DNA of 5,629 nt from Rhodospirillaceae bacterium. GTDB lineage: Bacteria; Pseudomonadota; Alphaproteobacteria; UBA9219. The notes beneath the pieces were generated by a model. The model saw only the letters and a list, made by a program, of their open reading frames with translations. It was not told where the DNA came from and searched no databases. The stretch lies in the NCBI GenBank assembly GCA_003504035.1, contig DOBW01000004.1:1-5629 (forward strand), given 5' to 3'. Made by a program: the position numbers and the translations under genes. Of this stretch, positions 1-5,602 are shown in pieces (within the stretch, counting starts at the first letter, position 1; the number at the start of each line of letters is the position of its first letter).

Positions 1-23
1 GCTTAGATTGAAATTTCAGGTGA

Positions 24-50
24 TGGATTTCGGTCTTCGCCGGAATGACG
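24..50. repeat. Short palindromic intergenic repeat
   Basis: The segment contains TTTCGG and CCGGAA arms (29-34 and 40-45, one G-T pair) around a short loop, and it ends in AATGACG. This resembles the very common dispersed intergenic repeats of alphaproteobacteria with a core like GTCATTCCGGCGAAGACC read on the other strand. A run of seven T follows at 51-57, so it could also terminate plus-strand transcription entering from the left, although the T-run starts five bases after the stem. Copy number cannot be seen from one window. Confidence 0.55.
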
Positions 51-73
51 TTTTTTTATTGATGCAGCAGGAC

Positions 74-102
74 TGGATCGTCACGCTTCGCTCGCGATGA
101 CG
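74..102. repeat. Short palindromic intergenic repeat, second type
   Basis: The arms CGTCACGC (79-86) and GCGATGACG (94-102) are inverted repeats with one bulged base, around a loop of TTCGCTC. The pattern is typical of dispersed intergenic repeats in alphaproteobacterial genomes. It begins 13 bases past the stop of the minus-strand gene at 115-831, so in that transcript it forms a 3' hairpin. There is no U-run after it on the minus strand, so it is not a classic intrinsic terminator. A related element appears at 5603-5629. Confidence 0.6.
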
Positions 103-114
103 CAAAAAGGATTT

Positions 115-831
115 CTAACGCGATGCACGCGCAATAATTTTCGACAATCTTCCGTTACAACTTTTGCTGAGCCGCGCATACTCTTCTTTTGTGTCTATTT
201 TTAGCTGCTGCTTTTCGCGCACGGTGGAGAGATTCTTGCTGAGATCATGCATATAACGCGAAACTGTATCACGTATCATGCTCTCGGCCAGAGGTGCTGA
301 GCTTACGCGAAGAACCCCGATTTCCCGAATAGCTTTTTTGAGCAGTGCAGGAAACTTTTGTGCGTAAAGACGGACAAGATTTCGGTCGGTTTGTACATGT
401 TGAAACTCATGTTCTAAAACCGTTTTATAGCTGCATGAACCATATGGCAGCTCGTGTGCGATATAGACGGTTGTGTCTTCAAAACCGAAAGTAAGATTAA
501 AGCTGCCAATTTGTGTGCAGACCTTATGGTCACGTGGCGAGATCTTGGTGACGATCTGATAGGAGGAATCGAATTTTAAATTGGCGGCTGTCAGACCCAC
601 GGGCGTTTCGTGGCTGGTCGAGCTAAACCTTGCTTGATCTTTGCTGGAGGCCATGGCGCGAAGAGCGGTGAGTCTTTGTGAGGTATCAATCTTGGGCGTG
701 TTTAGAAGGGGCCTGACAACGACCTTTGCTTCTTCAAAAGGAGGGCAACCATAAGATTGTTCAGCGCTTACAGGCGAGGCCAAGAAAACGAAAAAAAGGA
801 AAAAGAGAAGATGAAAATAAGTTAATATCAT
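115..831 (-). CDS. Secreted HExxH-motif protein of unknown function (putative zinc metallopeptidase)
   Basis: The 238-residue product is not a family I can name. Residues 1-23 form a clear Sec signal peptide: a long hydrophobic stretch rich in F and L, ending VSA before EQ. The mature protein is therefore probably periplasmic or secreted. Residues 141-145 read HEFQH, an HExxH motif typical of zinc metallopeptidases; D149 lies four residues after the second His. Four cysteines (29, 105, 133, 225) all lie in the mature part and could form disulfides. The C-terminal half (about 150-225) is basic and helical. The start is the only ATG before the signal peptide, and its ribosome binding site is weak (GGA two to four bases before it). 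The gene is divergent from the gene at 950. Peptidase activity is inferred from one motif. A non-catalytic metal-binding or structural role is possible. Confidence 0.8.
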   Translation of the reverse strand: MILTYFHLLFFLFFVFLASPVSAEQSYGCPPFEEAKVVVRPLLNTPKIDTSQRLTALRAMASSKDQARFSSTSHETPVGLTAANLKFDSSYQIVTKISPRDHKVCTQIGSFNLTFGFEDTTVYIAHELPYGSCSYKTVLEHEFQHVQTDRNLVRLYAQKFPALLKKAIREIGVLRVSSAPLAESMIRDTVSRYMHDLSKNLSTVREKQQLKIDTKEEYARLSKSCNGRLSKIIARASR

Positions 832-892
832 TTCCGTCTAGTGTACCGCATTAACCTTAAGAAAAACTTCCTCATTAGTTTCATGAAAAAGG

Positions 893-922
893 AGTATATT
901 GCGTCTAACAATTTATTAACAA
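893..922 (-). promoter_or_regulatory. Candidate sigma70-type promoter for the minus-strand HExxH gene
   Basis: On the minus strand TTGTTA (917-922) is followed after 18 bases by TATACT (893-898). These match the TTGACA and TATAAT consensus at four and five of six positions. Predicted transcription would start near 886, giving an untranslated leader of about 55 bases before the ATG at 831. The -10 overlaps a plus-strand TATATT (895-900) that could serve the gene at 950, though I find no convincing -35 for that direction. The region is AT-rich, so chance matches are likely. Confidence 0.35.
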
Positions 923-930
923 AAACTTAA
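916..930 (+). promoter_or_regulatory. CtrA-like binding site (TTAA-N7-TTAA)
   Basis: TTAA at 916-919 and TTAA at 927-930 are separated by exactly seven bases, which is the recognition pattern of CtrA, the cell-cycle response regulator of alphaproteobacteria. The site begins 34 bases upstream of the ATG at 950 and overlaps the -35 of the candidate minus-strand promoter. It could activate the rightward gene, repress the leftward one, or do both. Because the DNA is AT-rich, a chance occurrence is not excluded. Presence of CtrA in this organism is inferred from its apparent lineage. Confidence 0.35.
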
Positions 931-949
931 TATTTTAAGCGAGTTTTTC

Positions 950-1231
950 ATGTCAAACATTATTCCTCTTTTTCAGTCAAACCAGAACACCCCAGTTCTT
1001 CCCAAAACGCATCAAGTGCCCAAGGCTTACACTTTGGTGGGTTCTTTGGCTACAATTTGGATGACAGGCCAAGGGGCAAAATATGTACGCTTTCCCCAGC
1101 TTGTTCGCGAGATTGATGCCTGTTCTTTCTTTGCCGATTCAGCATGGCGTGAGCTTGATGATGCTTATGGCGCCGCTTTGCATTTTTTGGACAATCTGAT
1201 GGAAGACAAGACTTTTTGGGAATCACTGTAA
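950..1231 (+). CDS. Small protein of unknown function
   Basis: The 93-residue product is not recognised. There is no signal peptide and no convincing membrane segment, so it is probably cytoplasmic. The first 25 residues are polar and proline-containing and look flexible. Residues 26-45 are more hydrophobic (YTLVGSLATIWMTGQGAKYV). The C-terminal half is acidic and predicted helical, with several aromatic residues (F, W, Y) and the ending FWESL. The start ATG has a modest ribosome binding site, GAG at 941-943, six bases upstream. It is divergent from the HExxH gene and lies 105 bases before the amidase gene. The coding call rests on a full ORF with normal composition, a plausible start and placement between real genes. 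Regulation by CtrA is suggested by the site at 916-930 but is unproven. Confidence 0.7.
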   Translation: MSNIIPLFQSNQNTPVLPKTHQVPKAYTLVGSLATIWMTGQGAKYVRFPQLVREIDACSFFADSAWRELDDAYGAALHFLDNLMEDKTFWESL

Positions 1232-1239
1232 ACTATAGA

Positions 1240-1301
1240 AAAGCTTAAAATTTACTTTAGCTTTAGGGGTTTTTAGTCACTTGGCCTCAGGCTTTTTTTT
1301 T
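1240..1301 (+). terminator. Possible weak terminator region after the small gene
   Basis: Two weak signals lie between the gene ending at 1231 and the amidase. First, AAAGCT (1240-1245) and AGCTTT (1259-1264) can pair, extended by AAA/TTT across a bulge, and are followed by five T at 1270-1274; the stem is AT-rich. Second, the short GCC-TCA-GGC palindrome (1284-1292) runs straight into nine T at 1293-1301. Neither stem is strong alone. Together they suggest that the small gene and the amidase are separate units, but read-through is possible. Confidence 0.3.
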
Positions 1302-1324
1302 GGTAAAATCCTCTCCGTAGAAAA

Positions 1325-1329
1325 GGGAG
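1325..1329 (+). promoter_or_regulatory. Shine-Dalgarno site supporting the TTG start of the amidase
   Basis: GGGAG at 1325-1329 lies seven bases before the TTG at 1337, and a GAGGTGA follows immediately. No in-frame ATG or GTG lies between this site and the Tat motif, so this strong site is what decides the TTG start. Confidence 0.65.
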
Positions 1330-1336
1330 AGGTGAT

Positions 1337-2209
1337 TTGTCAGAAGACGAGGAAGAATTATACAGACGTCTTGAGAATCCTTCGCGAAGATCTTTTTTGC
1401 GTTTGGGTCTTGCTTTACCATTTTTGTCAGCCTCTTTTCTTACGCCAACAAGTTTGTTAGCGGCATCTGCCGTGACGCCATTAAAATGGTCGCAGCCTGT
1501 TAGGCCGACAACAAAACCGAAAGCGCCGCGCCTTATCGTTATTGATCCAGGGCATGGCGGTCATGATCCGGGTGCCATTGGTCATTCTGGAACAAAAGAA
1601 AAGCATGTTGCTCTTGATATTGCGCGGCATATGGCGCGCGTTCTTTCCAAAGAAGAAGGCATAACCGTCAAGCTTACACGTGATAGGGACAAGTTTTTAT
1701 CCTTGAAGGAGCGTGTGCGTATTGGGCGCGAAACGCATGCGGATATGTTTTTTTCCATTCATGCTGACAGTGCACCCAATAGACGCGCGCGCGGACTTTC
1801 GGCTTACACACTTTCAGAAAAAGCTTCAGATAAGTTCGCTAGCATGTTGGCAGAAAAAGAAAATAGCGCCGATCTTATAGGCGGTGTTGAATTGCCTTCT
1901 GATGATCAAGATGTTGCCGACATCTTGTGTGATTTGGCTGCTCGGCGCACGCGCAACACGGCGCAACGGGTTAAGGTTGGTTTTATCAAGGGAATAGGGC
2001 GGCGTTGGCGTCTTTTAGAGGAACCTATGCGTGCGGCGAACTTTGCTGTTTTGCGTTCACCGGAAGTGCCGGCCATGTTGGTTGAGACAGGTTTTTTGTC
2101 CAATAAGAGAGACGAGGCGCTTTTATCGAAAAAGAAGAGTCGGCATAAAATTGCTTCTCTTATGGCTCAGGAAATCACCTTTTTACTGCGAAGTCCTCTT
2201 TTTGGTTAA
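1337..2209 (+). CDS. amiC: N-acetylmuramoyl-L-alanine amidase (AmiC type, Tat-exported)
   Basis: This 290-residue enzyme cleaves the bond between N-acetylmuramic acid and L-alanine in peptidoglycan, typically during daughter-cell separation. Residues 16-22 (SRRSFLR) form a twin-arginine motif followed by a hydrophobic stretch, with a likely cleavage after ASA (residue 45). E. coli AmiA and AmiC are also Tat substrates. The Amidase_3 domain covers about 64-286. Expected zinc ligands are H73 (DPGHGG), E88 (KEKH) and H142 (SIHAD); the catalytic Glu is E250 (VETGFLSN). Residues about 178-212 match the regulatory helix region of AmiB/AmiC-type enzymes, which in known systems is displaced by EnvC- or NlpD-like activators. 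There is no N-terminal AMIN domain, only a proline-rich linker (46-63). The gene starts with TTG, supported by the site at 1325-1329. The amiC symbol denotes family; amiA or amiB would be equally valid. Confidence 0.93.
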   Translation: MSEDEEELYRRLENPSRRSFLRLGLALPFLSASFLTPTSLLAASAVTPLKWSQPVRPTTKPKAPRLIVIDPGHGGHDPGAIGHSGTKEKHVALDIARHMARVLSKEEGITVKLTRDRDKFLSLKERVRIGRETHADMFFSIHADSAPNRRARGLSAYTLSEKASDKFASMLAEKENSADLIGGVELPSDDQDVADILCDLAARRTRNTAQRVKVGFIKGIGRRWRLLEEPMRAANFAVLRSPEVPAMLVETGFLSNKRDEALLSKKKSRHKIASLMAQEITFLLRSPLFG

Positions 2210-2317
2210 TACAGCCTTTTTGTTTTTTTCTAAGATTTGCTTGTTAGTAAATTGAAACAAAAGGAAAAGGGCACCTGCCAAAGGATGCAAGAAAGCTTCT
2301 TTTTACCAAAGATAGGT

Positions 2318-2346
2318 TTGACTCAGCTTCGTTAAGCCCTTATATA
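2318..2346 (+). promoter_or_regulatory. sigma70-type promoter of the rpmH-rnpA-yidD-yidC-yihA operon
   Basis: TTGACT (2318-2323) and TATATA (2341-2346) are separated by exactly 17 bases. The -35 matches five of six consensus positions and the -10 four of six. Transcription would begin near 2353, leaving about 34 bases before the GTG of rpmH, with GGAG at 2373-2376 as the ribosome binding site. A 7-base inverted repeat, GAAAGCT (2291-2297) and AGCTTTC (2346-2352), brackets the promoter. Its significance is unknown. The rest of 2210-2386 is T-rich DNA with no clear hairpin. Confidence 0.65.
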
Positions 2347-2386
2347 GCTTTCTTTCCAAACAGGTTTATCTTGGAGTTAAAGTACA

Positions 2387-2521
2387 GTGAAACGCACCTA
2401 TCAACCCAGCAAGCTGGTTCGCAAGCGCCGTCATGGTTATCGCTCGCGCATGGCAACCAAGAGTGGCCGCGCTATTGTTGCGCGCCGTCGTGCTAAGGGT
2501 CGCAAGAAGCTAACCGCTTAA
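2387..2521 (+). CDS. rpmH: 50S ribosomal protein L34
   Basis: The 44-residue product is a structural protein of the large ribosomal subunit that contacts 23S rRNA. It begins with the family signature [20 protein letters not shown] and continues MATKSGR, then an Arg/Lys/Ala-rich tail. The length is typical for L34. The start is GTG, because the conserved sequence begins directly after it and no ATG lies upstream. GGAG at 2373-2376 is ten bases before the start. It is the first gene of the ribosome and membrane-insertion operon and lies just downstream of the promoter at 2318-2346. The rnpA frame opens a few bases after its stop, as in most bacteria. Confidence 0.97.
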   Translation: MKRTYQPSKLVRKRRHGYRSRMATKSGRAIVARRRAKGRKKLTA

Positions 2522-2540
2522 TTTTTAGCGGGGTAAGCAG

Positions 2541-2906
2541 ATCCTAGACCCTAATCCCATCGTTGTTCTTAAAAAGAGATCCGAGTTTCTTGCCGTTGCG
2601 GCTGTGCGTGAGCGGTGGGTAACGCCTGCCTTTATTTTGCAAAAAGCGCCGCGCCCTGATTTGGATAAGCAAGAGCTTTGCGGCTTTGGACTAACCGCCA
2701 GTAAAAAGATGATAGGTAATGCTGTGGCGCGCAACCGTGCACGACGACGCCTTCGTGCTTTAGTACGTGAGATTTTACCAATGCTTCCTGTATCAGGGCT
2801 GAACTTTGTTTTGATTGCGCGAAAAGATGTTTTAACGCGCGATTATGCGGCACTCCGTAAGGATTTTCTTTGGGCTATGAAGCGCCTTGATGTGAAAACA
2901 GTATAA
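2541..2906 (+). CDS. rnpA: Ribonuclease P protein component; non-canonical start inferred
   Basis: RnpA binds the RNase P RNA and the 5' leader of precursor tRNAs and helps remove that leader. The signature GNAVARNRARRRLRALVRE is clear, including the RNR motif, and is followed by the LNFVLIARKDV strand. The first canonical in-frame start is GTG at 2604, but this would give 100 residues and lose the upstream segment VLKKRSEFLAVAA (2565-2603). That segment matches the conserved N-terminal helix of RnpA, including the Phe that lines the pre-tRNA leader cleft. The frame is open back to TAG at 2526, with no ATG, GTG or TTG in between. I therefore place the start at ATC 2541 (121 residues), seven bases after GGGG at 2530-2533. 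ATC 2559 is an alternative, as is a sequence error. Family identity is certain; the start is not. The stop overlaps the yidD start by one base. Confidence 0.9.
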   Translation: MLDPNPIVVLKKRSEFLAVAAVRERWVTPAFILQKAPRPDLDKQELCGFGLTASKKMIGNAVARNRARRRLRALVREILPMLPVSGLNFVLIARKDVLTRDYAALRKDFLWAMKRLDVKTV

Positions 2907-3133
2907 TGGCGTGGCTTTTTCGCTTTTTGATCTGGATTTATCGGCATTCGCTGTCTTTCTTTATAGGCCGTCAATGCCGTTTTGAGCCAAGTTGCAGCGC
3001 TTATGCTGATGAAGCCATTAAGATTCATGGCGCGTGGTGCGGCATGCTTTTGGCTCTTAAACGAATTAGCCACTGCCATCCTTGGGGAGGGCAGGGCTAT
3101 GATCCTGTGCCAGACAAGGAAGAGGAAGGGTAA
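2906..3133 (+). CDS. yidD: Membrane protein insertion efficiency factor YidD
   Basis: The 75-residue product belongs to the small YidD family, which is thought to assist YidC-dependent insertion of inner-membrane proteins. It has an amphipathic N-terminal helix (about 1-20, rich in aromatic and aliphatic residues) expected to lie on the cytoplasmic face of the membrane. The family signature CRFEPSCSAYADEAI follows at 24-38, then the conserved ending SHCHPWGGQGYDPVP at 55-69. Cysteines at 24, 30 and 57 are the conserved ones. The ATG shares its A with the rnpA stop (TAATG), so translation is probably coupled. The ribosome binding site is weak, consistent with coupling. Length is typical. yidC follows after 84 bases. 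Confidence 0.97.
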   Translation: MAWLFRFLIWIYRHSLSFFIGRQCRFEPSCSAYADEAIKIHGAWCGMLLALKRISHCHPWGGQGYDPVPDKEEEG

Positions 3134-3217
3134 TTTTAGCCTTTAGCCTTGTGCTAGAGTGCTTTCATGTTAGATTGCCCCGTTTTGTGTAACCCAAAGA
3201 AACTAGCTTGAGAGATC

Positions 3218-4927
3218 ATGGACAATAATAATTTCCTCGTTGCCGTTGTTTTGTCAGTCGCCATTTTGGTTGGCTTTCATTATTTGTATGAAGAGCCTCA
3301 AATTGAGAAAGCGCGCATTGAGCTGCGTTTATCTCAACAAGAAAAAGAGGCTGCCGTTAAAGCGCCCGTTGTGATCGATGCGCCTTTGCAGTCGCGCGAC
3401 GAGATTTTGGACGATACACCGCGCATAAAAATTGAAACGAGTGAAGTACGCGGCTCTATTCAACTTAAGGGCGCGCGGCTGAATGATCTTGAGCTTCTTA
3501 AGTATCGTGAGACAACAGATCCTTCGTCTCCTGAAATTGTTCTTCTTTCTCCGGCTTCTTCTGCGCCGCCGCACAAAGGTTATGTTGTTTCCTTTGGCTG
3601 GCTTGCAAAGGCGGGCGCTTCCGTGCCGACCGAGGACACGATTTGGAAGGCTGATAGAAAGACACTCACAACGGAAAATCCCGTTCTTTTAAGTTGGAAT
3701 AATGGCCAAGGTCTTTTGTTCGAGCGCTTCATCGAAATTGATGAAAACTTTATGTTCACGGTGACGGATCGTGTCCGTAATAAAAGCGGGAAAGAAGTTC
3801 AGCTCTATCCTTTTGGTTCCATCACGCGTTATGGCTTACCTTCTGTGCAAAGCACATATGTTCTTCATGAGGGGCTTATTGGGGTTTTAGAAGGAACGCT
3901 CAAAGAGATTGATTACGAAGATTTGATGGAAGGACCCAAAGAATCTTTCGAAAGCGAGGGTGGGTGGCTTGGTTTTACGGATAAGTATTGGCTTGTTTCG
4001 TTGATCCCTGAGCAAAATGAAAAAATCACAGCTTCTTTTTCTTATGAGATCGGACAAGACAGGCAGCATCCAGAAAATGGTGTTTTTCAAACAGATTTTC
4101 GCGCCGCGCCGCTTAGCATTGCTTCTGGCACAATGGGCGAGCGCACTACGCATCTTTTTGCAGGAGCTAAGAGTGTTTCGCTTTTAGATGGCTATAGCGA
4201 GACATTGGAAATTCCTCTTTTTGATCGGGCCATTGATTTTGGTTGGTATTATTATTTAACCAAGCCGTTTCTTTATCTCCTTCATGAGTTCAGCCTTGTT
4301 TTAGGTTCGATGGCGCTAGCTATTGTGCTCTTCACGGTTCTTCTTAAAGTCTTGACCTTGCCTTTGTCGCTTAAATCTTCGCGTTCGATGGCGCGGCTTA
4401 AAGAGCTTCAGCCCGAGATCAAGGAACTTCAAGAACGCTATAAGGATGACAAGCAGCAAGCCAACATTCAGCTGATGGAGTTTTACAAGCGCGAAAAAGT
4501 TTCACCTGTTTCGGGCTGCGTTCCTATGCTCATTCAGATTCCGATTTTCTTCGCTTTGTACAAGGTTCTTTATGTTGGCATTGAAATGCGCCATGCGCCG
4601 CTTTTCGGTTGGGTCAAGGATATGTCGGCGCCTGATCCAAGTTCAGTCTTGACGTTGTTTGGCGCTTTGGATGTGTCTTTCCTTCCGCATGTTGGTGTTT
4701 GGCCTATCTTAATGGGTATCAGCATGTTCGCGCAGCAGAAGCTATCGCCGCAGCCAACAGATAAGTCTCAGGCGCGTATCTTCTTGTTCATGCCGATTAT
4801 GTTTACCTTCATGATGGCGCAGATTGCCGTTGGTCTTATCTTTTATTGGACGGTTAGCAATATCTTGGGAATCGGGCAGCAATGGTATGTCATGTATCAA
4901 ACCAAAATGAAGCACCCTAAAAAATAA
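3218..4927 (+). CDS. yidC: Membrane protein insertase YidC
   Basis: YidC inserts and folds inner-membrane proteins, alone or with SecYEG. The 569-residue product has the full proteobacterial form: an N-terminal membrane anchor (about 6-24), a large periplasmic domain (about 60-340) and the conserved C-terminal membrane core (about 345-560). In the core, the cytoplasmic charged helical hairpin covers about 385-432. GCVPMLIQIPIFFALYKVL (433-451) is the third membrane segment, and further segments lie near 491-507 and 521-550. The groove residue that is Arg366 in E. coli is K377 here (LLKVLTLPL), a substitution I recall as usual in alphaproteobacteria. The ATG is preceded by a weak GAGAG, and the start agrees with the family's MD-plus-hydrophobic N-terminus. 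The basic tail is short. The yihA start codon follows the stop directly. Confidence 0.97.
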   Translation: MDNNNFLVAVVLSVAILVGFHYLYEEPQIEKARIELRLSQQEKEAAVKAPVVIDAPLQSRDEILDDTPRIKIETSEVRGSIQLKGARLNDLELLKYRETTDPSSPEIVLLSPASSAPPHKGYVVSFGWLAKAGASVPTEDTIWKADRKTLTTENPVLLSWNNGQGLLFERFIEIDENFMFTVTDRVRNKSGKEVQLYPFGSITRYGLPSVQSTYVLHEGLIGVLEGTLKEIDYEDLMEGPKESFESEGGWLGFTDKYWLVSLIPEQNEKITASFSYEIGQDRQHPENGVFQTDFRAAPLSIASGTMGERTTHLFAGAKSVSLLDGYSETLEIPLFDRAIDFGWYYYLTKPFLYLLHEFSLVLGSMALAIVLFTVLLKVLTLPLSLKSSRSMARLKELQPEIKELQERYKDDKQQANIQLMEFYKREKVSPVSGCVPMLIQIPIFFALYKVLYVGIEMRHAPLFGWVKDMSAPDPSSVLTLFGALDVSFLPHVGVWPILMGISMFAQQKLSPQPTDKSQARIFLFMPIMFTFMMAQIAVGLIFYWTVSNILGIGQQWYVMYQTKMKHPKK

Positions 4928-5566
4928 GTGGGCGATGTGAGCAAAGAAGAAAACAAAAATGAAGAGTCCCGCCGCTTTTTTGCAGGGCCGTGTGATTTTG
5001 TTTTAGCGGCGGCAGAGCCAGATCATCTGGAGTCGCTTCCACTTGAAGCGCCGGAAGTCGCCTTTTGGGGACGCTCGAACGTTGGTAAGTCTTCTTTGAT
5101 TAATGGCATCACAAATCGCAAAGGTTTGGCGCGCGCCTCCAATACACCGGGGCGCACACGTCAGATTGTTTTTTTTAATATGAAGGATCAGCTTTTGCTG
5201 GCGGATCTTCCGGGATATGGCCACGCCAAGGCTTCTAAGAGCGAGATTAAAAGCTGGAATGCTTTCATTCGTTATTATCTTAAAACGCGGTGTAATCTCC
5301 GTTGTGTTTTGCTTCTCATTGATGGTCGCCACGGGCTGAAAGCTATCGACAAAGAGAAAATGGCGTTTTTGGATGAGATGGCCGTTAATTACCAAATCAT
5401 TCTTACCAAGGTTGATCAAAACAAAGACGATCTTGAGGGGTTGGTGAAAGAGGTTCAAAAAGCGCTGAAAAAACATCCGGCTGCACGCCCTGAAGTTTTG
5501 GCCTCTAGCGCTCAAAAAGATGTTGGTTTGAGTCAGATAAGAAATTTTCTTTATGAATTCATCTAG
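4928..5566 (+). CDS. engB: Ribosome biogenesis GTP-binding protein YihA/YsxC/EngB
   Basis: This 212-residue essential-type GTPase takes part in late assembly of the large ribosomal subunit. All GTPase motifs are intact: G1 GRSNVGKS (48-55), G2 around T73 in NTPGRT, G3 DLPG (93-96) followed by YGHA, G4 TKVD (160-163) and G5 SSAQK (193-197). NTPGRTRQI is a hallmark of the EngB family. Length is normal. The GTG at 4928 directly follows the yidC stop but has no ribosome binding site of its own. A second in-frame GTG at 4937, with GTGGG four bases upstream, is a credible alternative and would remove three residues. Either would rely on translational coupling with yidC. It is the last gene seen in the operon. 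In many alphaproteobacteria argB comes next, but here the DNA runs into a repeat. Confidence 0.96.
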   Translation: MGDVSKEENKNEESRRFFAGPCDFVLAAAEPDHLESLPLEAPEVAFWGRSNVGKSSLINGITNRKGLARASNTPGRTRQIVFFNMKDQLLLADLPGYGHAKASKSEIKSWNAFIRYYLKTRCNLRCVLLLIDGRHGLKAIDKEKMAFLDEMAVNYQIILTKVDQNKDDLEGLVKEVQKALKKHPAARPEVLASSAQKDVGLSQIRNFLYEFI

Positions 5567-5602
5567 TCAAACCCTTTTATCCCCACACATCGTTATTTCA
5601 CT

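Noticed and set aside
2031..2255. Plus-strand 74-codon ORF overlapping the amidase 3' end
   Set aside because: It lies in another frame of a clearly coding gene, and its basic, cysteine-containing sequence looks like a shadow translation.
2604..2606. GTG 2604 as the start of rnpA
   Set aside because: It would delete the conserved LKKRSEF segment encoded in the same open frame just upstream, and there is no good ribosome binding site before it.
3149..3176. Possible promoter TTGTGC-N16-TAGATT upstream of yidC
   Set aside because: Both hexamers match the consensus poorly and the spacer is short; co-transcription from the rpmH promoter explains the layout well enough.
5003..5515. Minus-strand 170-codon ORF antisense to engB
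   Set aside because: The engB frame has all GTPase motifs; the antisense frame has no recognisable domain and simply lacks stops.
5577..5585. TTATCCCCA resembling a DnaA box, near an rpmH-rnpA locus that adjoins oriC in some bacteria
   Set aside because: It is a single site with one mismatch to TTATCCACA, with no cluster, no dnaA or dnaN gene and no AT-rich unwinding region beside it.
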